Below are positions 47,448-56,893 of a DNA stretch of 64,000 nucleotides, piece by piece. The translations under genes were made by a program, and so were the position numbers. The notes beneath the pieces were generated by a model that ran no database searches, was not told where the DNA came from, and worked only from the letters and a program-made list of their open reading frames with translations. Source of the stretch: Pseudoalteromonas viridis (GTDB taxonomy: Bacteria; Pseudomonadota; Gammaproteobacteria; Enterobacterales; Alteromonadaceae); the NCBI RefSeq assembly GCF_017742995.1, contig NZ_CP072425.1:3410001-3474000 (forward strand), given 5' to 3'. Positions within the stretch are counted from its first letter, which is position 1; the number at the start of each line of letters is the position of its first letter.

Positions 47448-47882
47448 CTACCACTCAAACATATAGGCCATTTTACTGATGGTTCTCAGTGCCACACCAT
47501 GCGTGTTACGTTTGGCATATAAGTGCTGCATTGACTTATCTTTCACTTCACCGACTATCACTTCTTTGACCTGATATCCCATCGCCTGTGCTGCACTGGT
47601 GTAAGCAACAAACTCCCAGCGTTTGATATTGGTGTTATCAGCTATCACCAGCGGGATCCCCTCAGCCAGCGCATTGATAAAGCGTGCCAGGTTCAGATTA
47701 TGGTATTCCGGCAGTCTGAACTTTTCAAAATGATATTCGCCCTGCTCATTATGAAAGTAATCATCGGTAGAGCAAATGATGAATTGCGTTTCGTCGCCTG
47801 CGACCAGCTCGTCTGCCAGTGCGTAAGCGTAATGTGTTTTCCCAGAGCCAGGTAATCCCCGTAATATAAATGCCTGTTTCAT
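47448..47882 (-). CDS. P-loop kinase/ATPase, N4BP2-like
   Basis: The protein has 144 aa, a single P-loop domain. Walker A is ILRGLPGSGKTHYAYALADE. Next are STDDYFHNEQGEYHFEKFRLPEYHNLNLARF, then VIADNTNIKRWEFVAY (the D-N-T-N motif of NEDD4-binding-protein-2-like and polynucleotide-kinase-type ATPases) and the lid (LYAKRNTHGVAL). These proteins often phosphorylate or bind nucleotides; the substrate is unknown. It converges with the KamA-family gene. Confidence 0.8.
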   Translation of the reverse strand: MKQAFILRGLPGSGKTHYAYALADELVAGDETQFIICSTDDYFHNEQGEYHFEKFRLPEYHNLNLARFINALAEGIPLVIADNTNIKRWEFVAYTSAAQAMGYQVKEVIVGEVKDKSMQHLYAKRNTHGVALRTISKMAYMFEW

Positions 47883-48243
47883 CTATTGAACGACTTATAT
47901 CCAGTTTTTCTTAGTAGTAGGCGGATATAATGCCATAAATTTTGCATTTAAGTAATTCATCAGGCAAATGGCAGCGCTTTTTTAGTGTCAGCCCTTCAAC
48001 CTGGCCGCACTTTTCCACAACACAACGTCATATTGCGCAAATATCAGCCAATAGTTTTGCACTGACTGCGGCCAAGTGCAAAAAAGCCCAAAGAAATTAC
48101 CCTGCACCCGCATTTGATGGTTTTTTTATGCGTCTATCGCAGGTAAGATACGACATAGCTGACTGCGCAAAAAGCGTGGTCATGGCAGTGAGTTAAACAA
48201 CACACGCAACAGACTAATTATAAATAATCATTTTGGAGTAAAG
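47883..48243. other. 361-bp intergenic region with a palindrome upstream of asnS
   Basis: No believable gene is seen; the frame from TTG 47942 lacks an SD and ordinary composition. It must contain the asnS promoter. A perfect inverted repeat lies at 48055-48083. Confidence 0.5.
48055..48083. repeat. 9-bp perfect inverted repeat in the asnS leader region
   Basis: TTTTGCACT (48055-48063) and AGTGCAAAA (48075-48083) flank an 11-nt spacer. It lies about 160 nt upstream of asnS. It could be an operator or an mRNA leader structure. No T tract follows on the plus strand. Confidence 0.6.
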
Positions 48244-49641
48244 ATGAGCCACACAGCGATAACGGAGCTACTAGCAGGCACCGTTGCGGTAGACAGCCAG
48301 GTTACTGTAAAAGGCTGGATCCGTACACGACGCGATTCAAAAGCGGGTATTTCATTCCTAGCCGTCCATGACGGTTCTTGTTTCGATCCTATTCAAGCCG
48401 TAGTCCCTAATTCGCTTAATAATTATGAAGAAGTGACTCGTCTTACCGCTGGCTGCTCTGTGGCCGTGACCGGTGTTCTGGTGGCCTCTGAAGGTCAGGG
48501 CCAGGCTTTTGAAATTCAGGCTAACAAAGTAGAAGTACTGGGCTGGGTTGAGAATCCGGATACCTACCCGATGGCAGCAAAGCGTCACAGCATTGAATAT
48601 CTGCGTGAGCATGCGCACCTGCGTCCACGCACCAACGTTATTGGCGCGGTTACTCGCGTTCGTAACTGTTTGTCGCAAGCTATCCACCGTTTCTTCCACG
48701 AAAGAGGCTACATGTGGATCAGCACCCCTATCATCACAGCAAGTGACTGTGAAGGTGCGGGCGAAATGTTCCGTGTTTCTACACTGGATATGCAAAACCT
48801 GCCGCGCACAGACAAGGGCGACATTGATTACAGCGAAGACTTTTTTGGCAAAGAAGCTTTCCTGACCGTATCTGGTCAGCTGAACGGCGAAACGTATGCC
48901 AGCGCCATGTCAAAAATCTATACATTTGGTCCAACATTCCGTGCAGAAAACTCGAATACCTCGCGTCACCTGGCGGAATTCTGGATGGTTGAGCCAGAAG
49001 TAGCGTTTGCCGATCTGGACGACATTGCGGCCCTTGCCGAAGACATGCTGAAATATGCCTTTAAAGCCGTATTGGAAGAGCGCCGTGACGACATGGAGTT
49101 CTTCGCACAACGCATCGAAAAACAGGCAATCACACGTCTGGAGTCCTTTATCGACAAAGACTTTGCACAGGTTGATTACACCGATGCGATCGAGATCCTG
49201 AAAAACTGTGGTAAGAAGTTTGAATTCCCGGTTGACTGGGGCGTAGATCTACAATCAGAGCACGAGCGTTACCTGGCAGAAGAGCACTTTAATGCGCCGG
49301 TTGTTATCAAGAACTACCCGCGTGACATCAAAGCTTTCTACATGCGCCAGAACGAAGACGGTAAAACCGTTGCCGCAATGGACGTTGTTGCACCGGGCAT
49401 TGGTGAAATCATCGGTGGCTCTCAGCGTGAAGAGCGTCTGGATGTGCTTGATAAGCGTCTGGAAGAAATGGGTCTGGATAAAGAAGACTACAGCTGGTAC
49501 CGTGACCTGCGTAAATACGGCACCGTGCCGCACTCAGGCTTCGGTCTGGGCTTTGAGCGCCTGGTTGCTTATGTAACCGGTATGGGCAACGTCCGTGACG
49601 TTATCGCCTTCCCGCGCACCAAAGGTAGTGCAACTTACTAA
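48244..49641 (+). CDS. asnS: asparaginyl-tRNA synthetase AsnS
   Basis: This class IIb synthetase charges tRNA-Asn. It has 465 aa (E. coli 466). The N-terminal OB-fold anticodon domain ([26 protein letters not shown]) precedes the catalytic core with motif 2 ([21 protein letters not shown]) and motif 3 ([15 protein letters not shown]). GGAG precedes ATG 48244. A terminator follows. Confidence 0.97.
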   Translation: MSHTAITELLAGTVAVDSQVTVKGWIRTRRDSKAGISFLAVHDGSCFDPIQAVVPNSLNNYEEVTRLTAGCSVAVTGVLVASEGQGQAFEIQANKVEVLGWVENPDTYPMAAKRHSIEYLREHAHLRPRTNVIGAVTRVRNCLSQAIHRFFHERGYMWISTPIITASDCEGAGEMFRVSTLDMQNLPRTDKGDIDYSEDFFGKEAFLTVSGQLNGETYASAMSKIYTFGPTFRAENSNTSRHLAEFWMVEPEVAFADLDDIAALAEDMLKYAFKAVLEERRDDMEFFAQRIEKQAITRLESFIDKDFAQVDYTDAIEILKNCGKKFEFPVDWGVDLQSEHERYLAEEHFNAPVVIKNYPRDIKAFYMRQNEDGKTVAAMDVVAPGIGEIIGGSQREERLDVLDKRLEEMGLDKEDYSWYRDLRKYGTVPHSGFGLGFERLVAYVTGMGNVRDVIAFPRTKGSATY

Positions 49642-49661
49642 TCTAATTTAGTTTAGTTTTG

Positions 49662-49686
49662 AAAAGCCCCGTTTTGGGGCTTTTTT
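49662..49686 (+). terminator. intrinsic terminator after asnS
   Basis: AAAAGCCCC and GGGGCTTTT with a GTTTT loop, followed by T. It also faces the convergent chitinase gene. Confidence 0.9.
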
Positions 49687-49703
49687 ATGCCTGTTAGACT
49701 TAT

Positions 49704-50921
49704 CTATTGCGCTGCAACATAATTCTGGCACGCACCCAATTCGCTGTATCTGTGCGCATGTCCTTCGGTCATAGGCGCAACCCCATGCAAAGGCCCTCCA
49801 TTAACGCGCCAGTTTTTTCCTGCAAAGCTCACGACGTCCCCTGTATGATACACACTCGGGTAAGCTTGCCAGGACTCGGCACAAGGCTGGCATTTAGGTA
49901 GAACTTCCCCAATGGCATCCAGCAACTTATTCTCACCGCGCGCATCCTGATGCAGCTCCCAGATAAAAATGCCCGGATAACCATTGTCGGCAACAAACTG
50001 TGACTTGGTACGCACCAGCTCCGGTGTCTCCCAAAAATGCAGGTAGTTATCCAGCTCATAAAAGCCCGCGTTGTAATCTACGCCAAGTCCGTCAACAAAG
50101 GTTTCGACAATGTCTCGCGCCGTATAAGTCATCACAGGACCACTCACCCCGTCCGGGAAGGACTTATTGTAAAAAGGAATACCTAAGCTGGTTTTGCGCA
50201 CGTCATACTTAGTGATCATGCTCTGGCTCCATTGGGCAGGATTAACCAAACCATCGTGGATATAAGACCAGGCAGCATGATGGTTTTTCGGTGAGCCACC
50301 CCAGCCGCCGGTATAGTCATAGGCCATGAAGCGTATGTAATCGGCATGCTCATCTAAGTCCGGGTGGAAGTTAATCCCGGACCAGCCACCTGCCTGGACA
50401 TCAACACTCACCTCCAGGTGCGCAGGTAAAGCTGCTCTCAAATCTTTTACCAGATCCAGCAGATAACCACTTTCCACTGGGTTTGGCTGGTTGTATGTAC
50501 TCCAGTCTTCCCAGTCGACATCAATACCGTCTAACTTGTGTAGCTCTGCATAAGCAACCAGGTTTTTTACCAGGTTGGCCCGTGCCTGCTCATCCATAGA
50601 CAAAAAATCGACGCCGGCACCGCCCACTGAGATCATGACGCCTGTGTTGTTAGCATGGGCATGTGCCACAATGTCGTCGATATAGCGATCAGCTTCAAGT
50701 GTATTCAGCGTGCCATCGGCATTGGGATAGGCAAATGCCACGATAATATGGGTGAGTTTATCGGTAGCCAGGTCCTGAACATCCAGTTGATCACCCGCAG
50801 GGTGATCCCAGGTAGAATAAAAGCCTTCAACTCGTGGACAATAGGCATCTTGTGCCCATGCTGACTGCATTGACAGGCCGGATATAGCCACAGCTAAAGT
50901 AAGACAGGTTTTGTTAAACAT
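49704..50921 (-). CDS. secreted GH18 chitinase with C-terminal chitin-binding-like domain
   Basis: The protein has 405 aa. Start ATG 50921 is chosen because GGAG precedes it and a signal peptide follows (TCLTLAVAISGLSMQSAWA). The GH18 barrel has MISVGGAG and the catalytic D131-G-I-D134-V-D136-W-E138 (E138 acid). The last ~60 residues (CAESWQAYPSVYHTGDVVSFAGKNWRVNGGPL..., ending LGACQ) resemble a CBM5/12 chitin-binding module. It hydrolyses chitin or chitooligosaccharides outside the cell, common in marine bacteria. Confidence 0.92.
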   Translation of the reverse strand: MFNKTCLTLAVAISGLSMQSAWAQDAYCPRVEGFYSTWDHPAGDQLDVQDLATDKLTHIIVAFAYPNADGTLNTLEADRYIDDIVAHAHANNTGVMISVGGAGVDFLSMDEQARANLVKNLVAYAELHKLDGIDVDWEDWSTYNQPNPVESGYLLDLVKDLRAALPAHLEVSVDVQAGGWSGINFHPDLDEHADYIRFMAYDYTGGWGGSPKNHHAAWSYIHDGLVNPAQWSQSMITKYDVRKTSLGIPFYNKSFPDGVSGPVMTYTARDIVETFVDGLGVDYNAGFYELDNYLHFWETPELVRTKSQFVADNGYPGIFIWELHQDARGENKLLDAIGEVLPKCQPCAESWQAYPSVYHTGDVVSFAGKNWRVNGGPLHGVAPMTEGHAHRYSELGACQNYVAAQ

Positions 50922-51039
50922 AACGCGCTCCATGTTGTATAAATATTAAACACAACAAATATCACGTTAACAAAAAATTTAAAATTGAAGATTTATAATA
51001 ATGGAGAAGAATAGCGAAGCACTGCAGGGATAAAAGTAA

Positions 51040-51062
51040 AGGCCGCTTACGTTAAACGGCCT
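51040..51062 (-). terminator. terminator after fklB
   Basis: On the minus strand AGGCCGTTTA and TAAGCGGCCT (one G-T pair) flank a 3-nt loop, followed by TTACTTTTA. Confidence 0.7.
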
Positions 51063-51073
51063 CTGGTGTTAGA

Positions 51074-51691
51074 TCATAGTACTTCTAACAGCTCAACATC
51101 GAAGATCAATGTTGAGAAAGGTGCGATTGATGCACCAGCACCACGCTCACCGTAGGCAAGGTCATGTGGTACATACAGACGCCATTTAGAGCCAGCAGGC
51201 ATAAGCTGTAGTGCTTCAGTCCAGCCTTTGATAACACCATTTACTGGGAACTCAGCAGGCTGACCACGCTCGTAAGAGCTGTCGAATACGTTACCGTTGA
51301 TCAGAGTACCGTGGTAATGAACGCGAACAGTTGAATCAGCTGCTGGCTTGTCGCCTTCACCTGTTTCGATCACTTCGTACTGCAGACCAGACTCAGTTAC
51401 TGTGATTTCAGCGCGCTTAGCATTTTCTTCCAGGAATGCAGTGCCTTCAGCAGCCAGTACTTTAGCTTCTTCTTCACGACGCTGTTGAATTTCTGCATTG
51501 ATTTTTTCGAATGCAGCCTGGATCTCAGGGATCTCGACACGGAATGCTTCACCGGCGTAGGCATCTTTCATACCTTCAAATACCGAGTTCAGGTTCAAAC
51601 CTTCAAACGGGTTAGACTTAAGCTGCTCACCCATTTGCAAACCAATACCATAACTTGCCTTTTCAGCATCTGTGTTGAATAAATCTGACAT
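51074..51691 (-). CDS. fklB: FKBP-type peptidyl-prolyl isomerase FklB
   Basis: The protein has 205 aa (E. coli FklB 206). An N-terminal dimerisation helix domain (about 1-85, MSDLFNTDAEKASYGIGLQMGEQLKSNPFEG) precedes the FKBP domain (VRVHYHGTLINGNVFDSSYERGQPAEFPVNGVIKGWTEALQLMPAGSKWRLYVPHDLAYGERGAG). No signal peptide, so cytoplasmic. It catalyses proline isomerisation during folding. Confidence 0.94.
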   Translation of the reverse strand: MSDLFNTDAEKASYGIGLQMGEQLKSNPFEGLNLNSVFEGMKDAYAGEAFRVEIPEIQAAFEKINAEIQQRREEEAKVLAAEGTAFLEENAKRAEITVTESGLQYEVIETGEGDKPAADSTVRVHYHGTLINGNVFDSSYERGQPAEFPVNGVIKGWTEALQLMPAGSKWRLYVPHDLAYGERGAGASIAPFSTLIFDVELLEVL

Positions 51692-51845
51692 ATTAGATCC
51701 ACTTATTTATCAGTTTAAAAGAAGCGGCAGTGTATCACAGCACACAGATGACTAACAGGGAGGCGGATAACTTTATAGAAACAGCAGGTTTGGCGGAAGT
51801 GTGCAGGCAGCCTGGCTGCCCGCGAATCTTGTGAGTGGCTTGCGC

Positions 51846-52214
51846 CTATTGCGTTTTGCTGTAACTTTTCTGTTTGAACTCTCTGACGATGAAAGTGGCA
51901 AACGGCAAACTGAGCGTCAAACCTATGATTAATTCGTTACTGTACCCTGCCAGGCGCTCAGTAAAATAACAGCCGAAGCCAACGACGCCAAACGTAGCAA
52001 TGACAACACTGGCTACCATAGGAAATAGCTTTTCGTACTTAGTGATAATGTGTCCGACAAGCAAGTTGAATATGAAAGTGTAGAGCAAGGTGATACCGAT
52101 ACTAGGATACGCCTGCCCGTCAATTGCCAATACCAAAGCAGCCTGCAGGCCACTCAAATAAAAGAAACTGAAAATCACCCATAACGAACTATGAATAACA
52201 ACTTGCTTAGTCAT
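51846..52214 (-). CDS. small inner-membrane protein, four helices
   Basis: The protein has 122 aa. ATG 52214 with GGAGG 5 nt upstream is preferred to the adjacent GTG 52217. Four hydrophobic segments (about 6-30, 40-58, 65-85, 92-112) alternate with short loops. I do not recognise a family. It lies just downstream of tRNA-Ser on the same strand but has its own ribosome site. Confidence 0.6.
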   Translation of the reverse strand: MTKQVVIHSSLWVIFSFFYLSGLQAALVLAIDGQAYPSIGITLLYTFIFNLLVGHIITKYEKLFPMVASVVIATFGVVGFGCYFTERLAGYSNELIIGLTLSLPFATFIVREFKQKSYSKTQ

Positions 52215-52232
52215 CACTGCCTCCGAACGAAA

Positions 52233-52255
52233 AAAACCGCCGTATAGGCGGTTTT
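52233..52255 (-). terminator. terminator after tRNA-Ser
   Basis: On the minus strand AAAACCGCC and GGCGGTTTT flank a TATAC loop, followed by TTT. Only 10 nt separate it from the tRNA 3' end. Confidence 0.9.
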
Positions 52256-52265
52256 GGGAATGAGG

Positions 52266-52356
52266 TGGCGGAGAGATAGGGATTTGAACCCTAGATACGC
52301 TATTAACGTATGCCGGTTTTCAAGACCGGTGCTTTCAACCACTCAGCCATCTCTCC
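52266..52356 (-). tRNA. tRNA-Ser (anticodon UGA)
   Basis: The 91-nt cloverleaf reads GGAGAGATGGCTGAGTGG at its 5' end. The anticodon stem-loop CCGGTCTTGAAAACCGG presents UGA. A long variable arm (ATACGTTAATAGCGTAT), T-arm GGGTTCAAATCCC, acceptor TCTCTCC and an encoded CCA are all present. The long variable arm and anticodon identify serine, reading UCA/UCN codons. Confidence 0.97.
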
Positions 52357-52479
52357 GTTGTTGGCGCGCATTTTATGGTGACGAGGAAAGAAAGTAAAGC
52401 CCTAATTCAGTTTTTTGCAAAACTCTTTACTTGAGTGGGCAAACTTTAAACGAACCTGTGCTCACATACTAGCGCAGCG

Positions 52480-52851
52480 CTAGTAATACTGTTTAGGTCT
52501 TCTTGCTACCCAGGCTCCAATGATGCTCAGCACGATGCACATCACAACCACCAACGCCATATCAATGATCCCCTGCTTAGGGTCCATCGCTGGGTAAAGA
52601 TGCTCTAACAATACAGGGATAACGGACATGACGGCAACGCAACTGAGTACTTTAAACGCCCGGCTAAAATCAAACCGTCGACTGTAATTCATCCAGCTAG
52701 TTAACACGAGTAAGAAACACGCTGGTGATACGAGTGCTAACCAAGCCTCACTGATATGCGGCAGTATAACGCCTGTTGAAATACATCCTAATACACCCCA
52801 GACAATCCAGGTCCACCAATTCTCCCGCTCTTTTAAAAATAGATTGCCCAT
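52480..52851 (-). CDS. small inner-membrane protein
   Basis: The protein has 123 aa. Four hydrophobic segments (about 12-30, 36-52, 66-85, 93-115) with positively charged C-terminus (RRPKQYY). Unknown family; not evidently homologous to the membrane protein on the other side of the tRNA. No strong SD is seen. Confidence 0.6.
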   Translation of the reverse strand: MGNLFLKERENWWTWIVWGVLGCISTGVILPHISEAWLALVSPACFLLVLTSWMNYSRRFDFSRAFKVLSCVAVMSVIPVLLEHLYPAMDPKQGIIDMALVVVMCIVLSIIGAWVARRPKQYY

Positions 52852-53027
52852 GACTATTCTTCTTATAATTGTGCTCTGAGACTGCTAAGCTTTAGCCTAA
52901 CAAACAATCAGGTCACAAAACAACCGTAGAACGAATAATTCCAGGGCCAAGCTCCTATTTTAATGACATACACCATAGTCTCTAAGACCAGCCTGCTGTC
53001 GAGATAAGGGATTCACTTCCGATAAAG

Positions 53028-53465
53028 TCATTCGCCTATGTCTTCATTCCATAAGTCCGGGCGAGCTTTGATAAACTCATCCATCATCGTGATGCACTCA
53101 GGATCCTGGCGGACATCTAACTCTACGCCATGTTCACGAAGTAACGCTTCATTGCCCATAAAGTTTTTGTTTTCCCCTATCACTACTTTCGGTATACCGT
53201 AAAGCATTACAGTTCCTGAGCACATTGGGCAAGGCGACAATGTGGTATATAATGTACACTCTTTATATACCGCAGCACTCAAACGGCCAGCATTTTCCAA
53301 AGCATCCATTTCACCATGTAGCACTGTGCTGCCTTTCTGAACTCTCTGGTTATGCCCACGTCCAATTATTTGACCTTTATGGACCAGTACAGATCCAATC
53401 GGGATCCCGCCTTCATCAAGCCCTTTTTTCGCTTCGTCGATCGCCGCGGTTAAAAACTTATCCAT
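53028..53465 (-). CDS. cytosine deaminase-like (yeast Fcy1 type)
   Basis: The protein has 145 aa. ATG 53465 with AGGAG 7 nt upstream is chosen over 53516. Zinc site: H50-x-E52 (LHGEMDALENAGRL) and C79-x-x-C82 (SPCPMC). The sequence is close to Saccharomyces cytosine deaminase Fcy1 throughout (EGGIPIG, RGHNQRVQKGS, TLYTTLSPC, YGIPKVVIGEN, RPDLWNEDIGE at the end). It should deaminate cytosine to uracil. E. coli CodA is unrelated. Confidence 0.85.
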   Translation of the reverse strand: MDKFLTAAIDEAKKGLDEGGIPIGSVLVHKGQIIGRGHNQRVQKGSTVLHGEMDALENAGRLSAAVYKECTLYTTLSPCPMCSGTVMLYGIPKVVIGENKNFMGNEALLREHGVELDVRQDPECITMMDEFIKARPDLWNEDIGE

Positions 53466-53603
53466 GGTTGCACTCCTGATATTGATTACTGCATATTGAA
53501 GACCCTGTATCCTCAATCGCGTTCAAACTAGCACGCAATTGAGGACGAAATAAGAATAATCTAATTAGGGCGAATATGCTTCTAACGCCAGTAAATTAAT
53601 GGC

Positions 53604-54017
53604 TCAGCGCTGTGGCTGATACCTGTACTGCTGGTTAAGTTGCTGGGCCAGTATATCGTCGATGACCCCTTGCTTGTTTAAAACGGCAATAATTGAACCG
53701 GGCTTTCGAGCGAGCTCCCCTGCTATCCTGTCAATCTCTGTATTGCCTTTATACAGTTCTATAACCTGCGCTATATCTGTGTCTGACCAGGGTAAACCGT
53801 AATTTTTCGGCAACCCCTTCTCAAGGTTTTCCTGCTGCTTTTGAGCCTGGGTTTTCTTTACTTTTTTCGCTTTTGGCTGCCACTGTAACGACTGGAAAAG
53901 TGCCCTGATCACATCAGGGTGGTTATAGGGCGAGTGTTCGGGCAGGATCTCTCCAGTGATGGGGTCAATGCCATTGGCCAGGCCATGCACTATGCTGGCC
54001 ACTTGTTGTTGGTCCAT
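53604..54017 (-). CDS. uncharacterised protein with possible HTH-like end
   Basis: The protein has 137 aa. AAGGAG precedes ATG 54017. The N-terminal region holds LANGIDPITGEILPEHSPYNHPDVIRALFQSL; the centre is basic and Gln/Lys-rich (KAKKVKKTQAQKQQ). The C-terminal WSDTDIAQVIELYKGNTEIDRIAGELARKPGSIIAVLNKQGVI looks like a Myb/SANT-like helix-turn-helix. DNA binding is a guess. Confidence 0.6.
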   Translation of the reverse strand: MDQQQVASIVHGLANGIDPITGEILPEHSPYNHPDVIRALFQSLQWQPKAKKVKKTQAQKQQENLEKGLPKNYGLPWSDTDIAQVIELYKGNTEIDRIAGELARKPGSIIAVLNKQGVIDDILAQQLNQQYRYQPQR

Positions 54018-54360
54018 ATCTGCTCCTTGATAGTGATAACATAATATAAACTTCCTGTAACAATATTAGTGTAGCAGGCTAATAGATATTGGGTCGTTTT
54101 TTCTAATCTTTATTGAATAACCAGCTCAATGTGGGCTCAGGGTTGATAGCAATTTGCCTATTCAGCGCGTGCTTTAGAAGCGATAACATATACTCAATAA
54201 CACCGCTCACGCGTCATGCTACCGCAGAGGCATCGACATATAAATTGAAAATGAAATTGATGTAACAGGAAGTACGATAGTCGCCCTAGCCCTTTGAGTT
54301 AACACAACAAGACCAGCTACCTGAAGTTAGCCGGTCTGAAAAGTGGTGTTCGGTTTAGGT
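54018..54360. other. 343-bp intergenic region between the unknown gene and pyrF
   Basis: No gene is evident. It holds the pyrF-end hairpin (54310-54337) and presumably the promoter of the gene starting at 54017. Confidence 0.5.
54310..54337 (-). terminator. probable terminator after pyrF
   Basis: On the minus strand AGACCGGCTA and TAGCTGGTCT form a 10-bp stem with one G-T pair and an 8-nt loop, followed by TGTTGTGTT. The T tract is weak. Confidence 0.55.
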
Positions 54361-55071
54361 TTAAAGACCTTTAATTGACTCGTTGATGGCGCTCAGGGCC
54401 TGAACAGGATCGACAGCCTGAGTGATAGGTCTGCCAACGACCAGATAGTCACTACCCGACTTTATTGCCAGCTCTGGCGTCATGATACGCTTCTGATCTC
54501 CGGCATCACTCCCGGCAGGACGGATCCCCGGTGTGACCAAACAAAAGTCGTCGCCTAACTCAGCTTTGAGGGACTGCGCTTCCTGAGCAGAGCATACAAC
54601 ACCATCGAGCCCTGACTCTTTTGCCAGCTTTGCTAAGTAAAGCACCTGCTCTTGCGGTGTTTTGTCCACGCCCAGCTTGCTGAGCTGCGCCTGATCCATG
54701 CTGGTCAACACTGTAACCGCAATGAGCAAAGGGGCTTTATCGCCGTAAGCTTCAAGTGCTTGCTTAGCTTTGCTCATCATTTCAGTGCCACCACTGGCAT
54801 GCACATTGACCATCCATACACCCAACTCCGCCGCTGCTGTGACTGCTTTTGCAACTGTGTTTGGAATGTCGTGAAACTTTAAATCAAGGAATACATCAAA
54901 CCCTTTATCAATCAATTTAGAGACAAACTGAGGACCAAAGTAGGTGAACATTTCCTTTCCGACCTTCAGTCGACATTCATTCGGAGAAAGCTGGGATACA
55001 AACGCCAGCGCAGCAGCTTCATTGTCGTAATCCAGTGCGATCAGCACCTTTTTTATTTCAGTGTTTGACAT
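54361..55071 (-). CDS. pyrF: orotidine 5'-phosphate decarboxylase PyrF
   Basis: PyrF converts OMP to UMP. It has 236 aa. Start ATG 55071 ([18 protein letters not shown]) is preferred to an upstream frame at 55149 within lapB. Catalytic D-x-K-x-x-D is [14 protein letters not shown]; the phosphate-binding end has [13 protein letters not shown]. It follows lapB, as in E. coli. Confidence 0.96.
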   Translation of the reverse strand: MSNTEIKKVLIALDYDNEAAALAFVSQLSPNECRLKVGKEMFTYFGPQFVSKLIDKGFDVFLDLKFHDIPNTVAKAVTAAAELGVWMVNVHASGGTEMMSKAKQALEAYGDKAPLLIAVTVLTSMDQAQLSKLGVDKTPQEQVLYLAKLAKESGLDGVVCSAQEAQSLKAELGDDFCLVTPGIRPAGSDAGDQKRIMTPELAIKSGSDYLVVGRPITQAVDPVQALSAINESIKGL

Positions 55072-55106
55072 AGTTAACCTATTTCGCCTTGTAAAATGTC
55101 GATATT

Positions 55107-56270
55107 TTAATACCCGTCCACACCCTGACTTGGCAAGATTGACTCCCAAGACTTACAGGAGGGACATAACCAATAGAGTTTGTGGCTGGTAAAGCCACAA
55201 TTTCGACACTGGTAATCTGGCTTAGTTGCAACATAAGCAGATACCAGGTTGTCTACTTCATTTAATACGGACTGAAACTTATCCTGTTTGGTGGCCAGCA
55301 GCTTGAGCAGAAAACTGAATCCCCGAATAGAAGGCTCACGTTTCAGGCTGTCAGTAAGGTAAGCAACCGCCTGCTGAGTATGCCCAGCTTCAACCAGCCC
55401 CTCACAGTGTTTTATTTTTACCAGTACACCACTGGTTTTTAGCAAGTCATTGACCAGCGCATGAAACTCATGCTCGATATTAAGGCGCTGGTAACACACC
55501 TGGAGATCTTGCAGTACAAGCGGGATGGCACAAGGAAACTGAGATACCAATTTACGCCAGTAATAAATGGCTTTCACGTTATCTTCTTTGCCAAGCGCAT
55601 CATGCCCCAATTCATAAAGGGGTCTGATGGTCGTTTTGGGCAGCTTGAGTGCGCGCTCCAGATAGTCGGTGGAATGATCTGGGCTTTGATTTTCTGAAGC
55701 CTGATACTCCAGCGCAGCTTCACAGTAAAAATTGGCAATGGCAGCACAATAAACTTGTTCGGTAAATAGATCTGCGTGGCTTTCGTACATGCTCACGCCT
55801 TTTTGCCACTCCCGGGTTTGCGAATACAGCTGAATAATAGGCATCAAAGCCTCTTCATAGTCAGCCTTAACCAGCTCAACCAAATGTTCCTCGGCGCTGT
55901 CTAGTAAACCAGCCATAATGTAATCTTCTGCTAGCGCCAGTTTACAAGATTGAATCACCTGAATGTCCAGACTTGGCTGCTTTAGAAGTAGTTCGTGGAT
56001 GCGGATGGCCCGGTCGAGCTCACCTCTTTTGCGGAATAAGGTGGCGAGTATAAGGTAGTGCTCAACGGAGTCAGCACTGACCTCTAATAATTTTATCAGG
56101 TGCTCAAGGCCCTGATCTTCTTCTCTATCTAAAAGAAACTTTAATCCTTTGCTGTACTCCGAGGTAATTTTTCGGTTTTGTTCATGGGCTTGATTCTTGG
56201 CGCTGTTTTTCCCCATGACGTAGCCATAAGCAGCTGCGACTGGAAGCAATAGGAAAAGTAGTTCAATCAT
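55107..56270 (-). CDS. lapB: lipopolysaccharide assembly protein LapB
   Basis: LapB (YciM) anchors to the inner membrane and directs LpxC degradation with FtsH. It has 387 aa. One N-terminal TM helix, nine TPR-like helical repeats and a C-terminal rubredoxin-like metal site (C-R-N-C ... C-P-S-C in [22 protein letters not shown]). It overlaps lapA by 8 nt. Confidence 0.95.
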   Translation of the reverse strand: MIELLFLLLPVAAAYGYVMGKNSAKNQAHEQNRKITSEYSKGLKFLLDREEDQGLEHLIKLLEVSADSVEHYLILATLFRKRGELDRAIRIHELLLKQPSLDIQVIQSCKLALAEDYIMAGLLDSAEEHLVELVKADYEEALMPIIQLYSQTREWQKGVSMYESHADLFTEQVYCAAIANFYCEAALEYQASENQSPDHSTDYLERALKLPKTTIRPLYELGHDALGKEDNVKAIYYWRKLVSQFPCAIPLVLQDLQVCYQRLNIEHEFHALVNDLLKTSGVLVKIKHCEGLVEAGHTQQAVAYLTDSLKREPSIRGFSFLLKLLATKQDKFQSVLNEVDNLVSAYVATKPDYQCRNCGFTSHKLYWLCPSCKSWESILPSQGVDGY

Positions 56271-56529
56271 TTACGACTGTGCGCTGTGTCGATTGATTAA
56301 CTCTCTGTTGCTGGCGAATTTGCCTTTTTAACTGCGTTATTTTGCCAATGCCCAACAACAACCCTAATACCAAACCAAATACCACACATAGGCTCATTAA
56401 GCTGGCCAACGGCACTTCTGAACTGGCTATGATGTAGTCAACTTTTACCAACGCTGGGTTTTGTGTTCCCAGCACAAAAGCGATTACCACCAGTATCAAA
56501 AAGAGTCCTTTTCTAACTACCTGGATCAA
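56263..56529 (-). CDS. lapA: lipopolysaccharide assembly protein LapA
   Basis: The protein has 88 aa with two TM helices (LFLILVVIAFVLGTQNPALV and ASLMSLCVVFGLVLGLLLGIG) and a basic coiled-coil tail (KRQIRQQQRVNQ). This is the DUF1049/LapA family. It works with LapB at the inner membrane. The ihfB-lapA-lapB-pyrF order matches E. coli. Confidence 0.93.
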   Translation of the reverse strand: MIQVVRKGLFLILVVIAFVLGTQNPALVKVDYIIASSEVPLASLMSLCVVFGLVLGLLLGIGKITQLKRQIRQQQRVNQSTQRTVVND

Positions 56530-56544
56530 GCGTTACCTCTATAA

Positions 56545-56835
56545 TCAACTTTCTAGACTGGCATTGACGCGATCGCGAAGCTCTTTACCAGGCTTAAAAT
56601 GAGGTACGTACTTTCCATCCAGCTCAACTGTTTCACCAGTTTTAGGGTTACGGCCCGTACGGGGTGAACGGTAGTGGAGTGAAAAGCTGCCAAAGCCGCG
56701 GATTTCGATGCGATCCGAGCTTGAAAGTGACCCTGCCATTTGCTCTAAAATCTCTTTTACCGCATTTTCAACGTCTTTGACTGGAACGTGAATATGTTGC
56801 TCAGCAAGTTTTTCGATTAGTTCTGACTTTGTCAT
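56545..56835 (-). CDS. ihfB: integration host factor beta subunit IhfB
   Basis: IhfB pairs with IhfA to bend DNA at specific sites. The 96 aa are nearly collinear with E. coli ([64 protein letters not shown]), with the conserved beta-arm proline region. It follows rpsA, as in E. coli. Confidence 0.97.
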   Translation of the reverse strand: MTKSELIEKLAEQHIHVPVKDVENAVKEILEQMAGSLSSSDRIEIRGFGSFSLHYRSPRTGRNPKTGETVELDGKYVPHFKPGKELRDRVNASLES

Positions 56836-56893
56836 AGCGTTTCCTTTAGATAAAAAAGAAGGGCAAAAGTGCCCTTCTATTCAAGACTGAATA

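Noticed and set aside
47942..48196. Plus-strand frame from TTG upstream of asnS
   Set aside because: It has no SD and unusual composition, and lies in the asnS leader.
52266..52356. tRNA-Ser as an integration (att) site
   Set aside because: No direct repeat of the tRNA 3' end, integrase or prophage gene is seen on either side.
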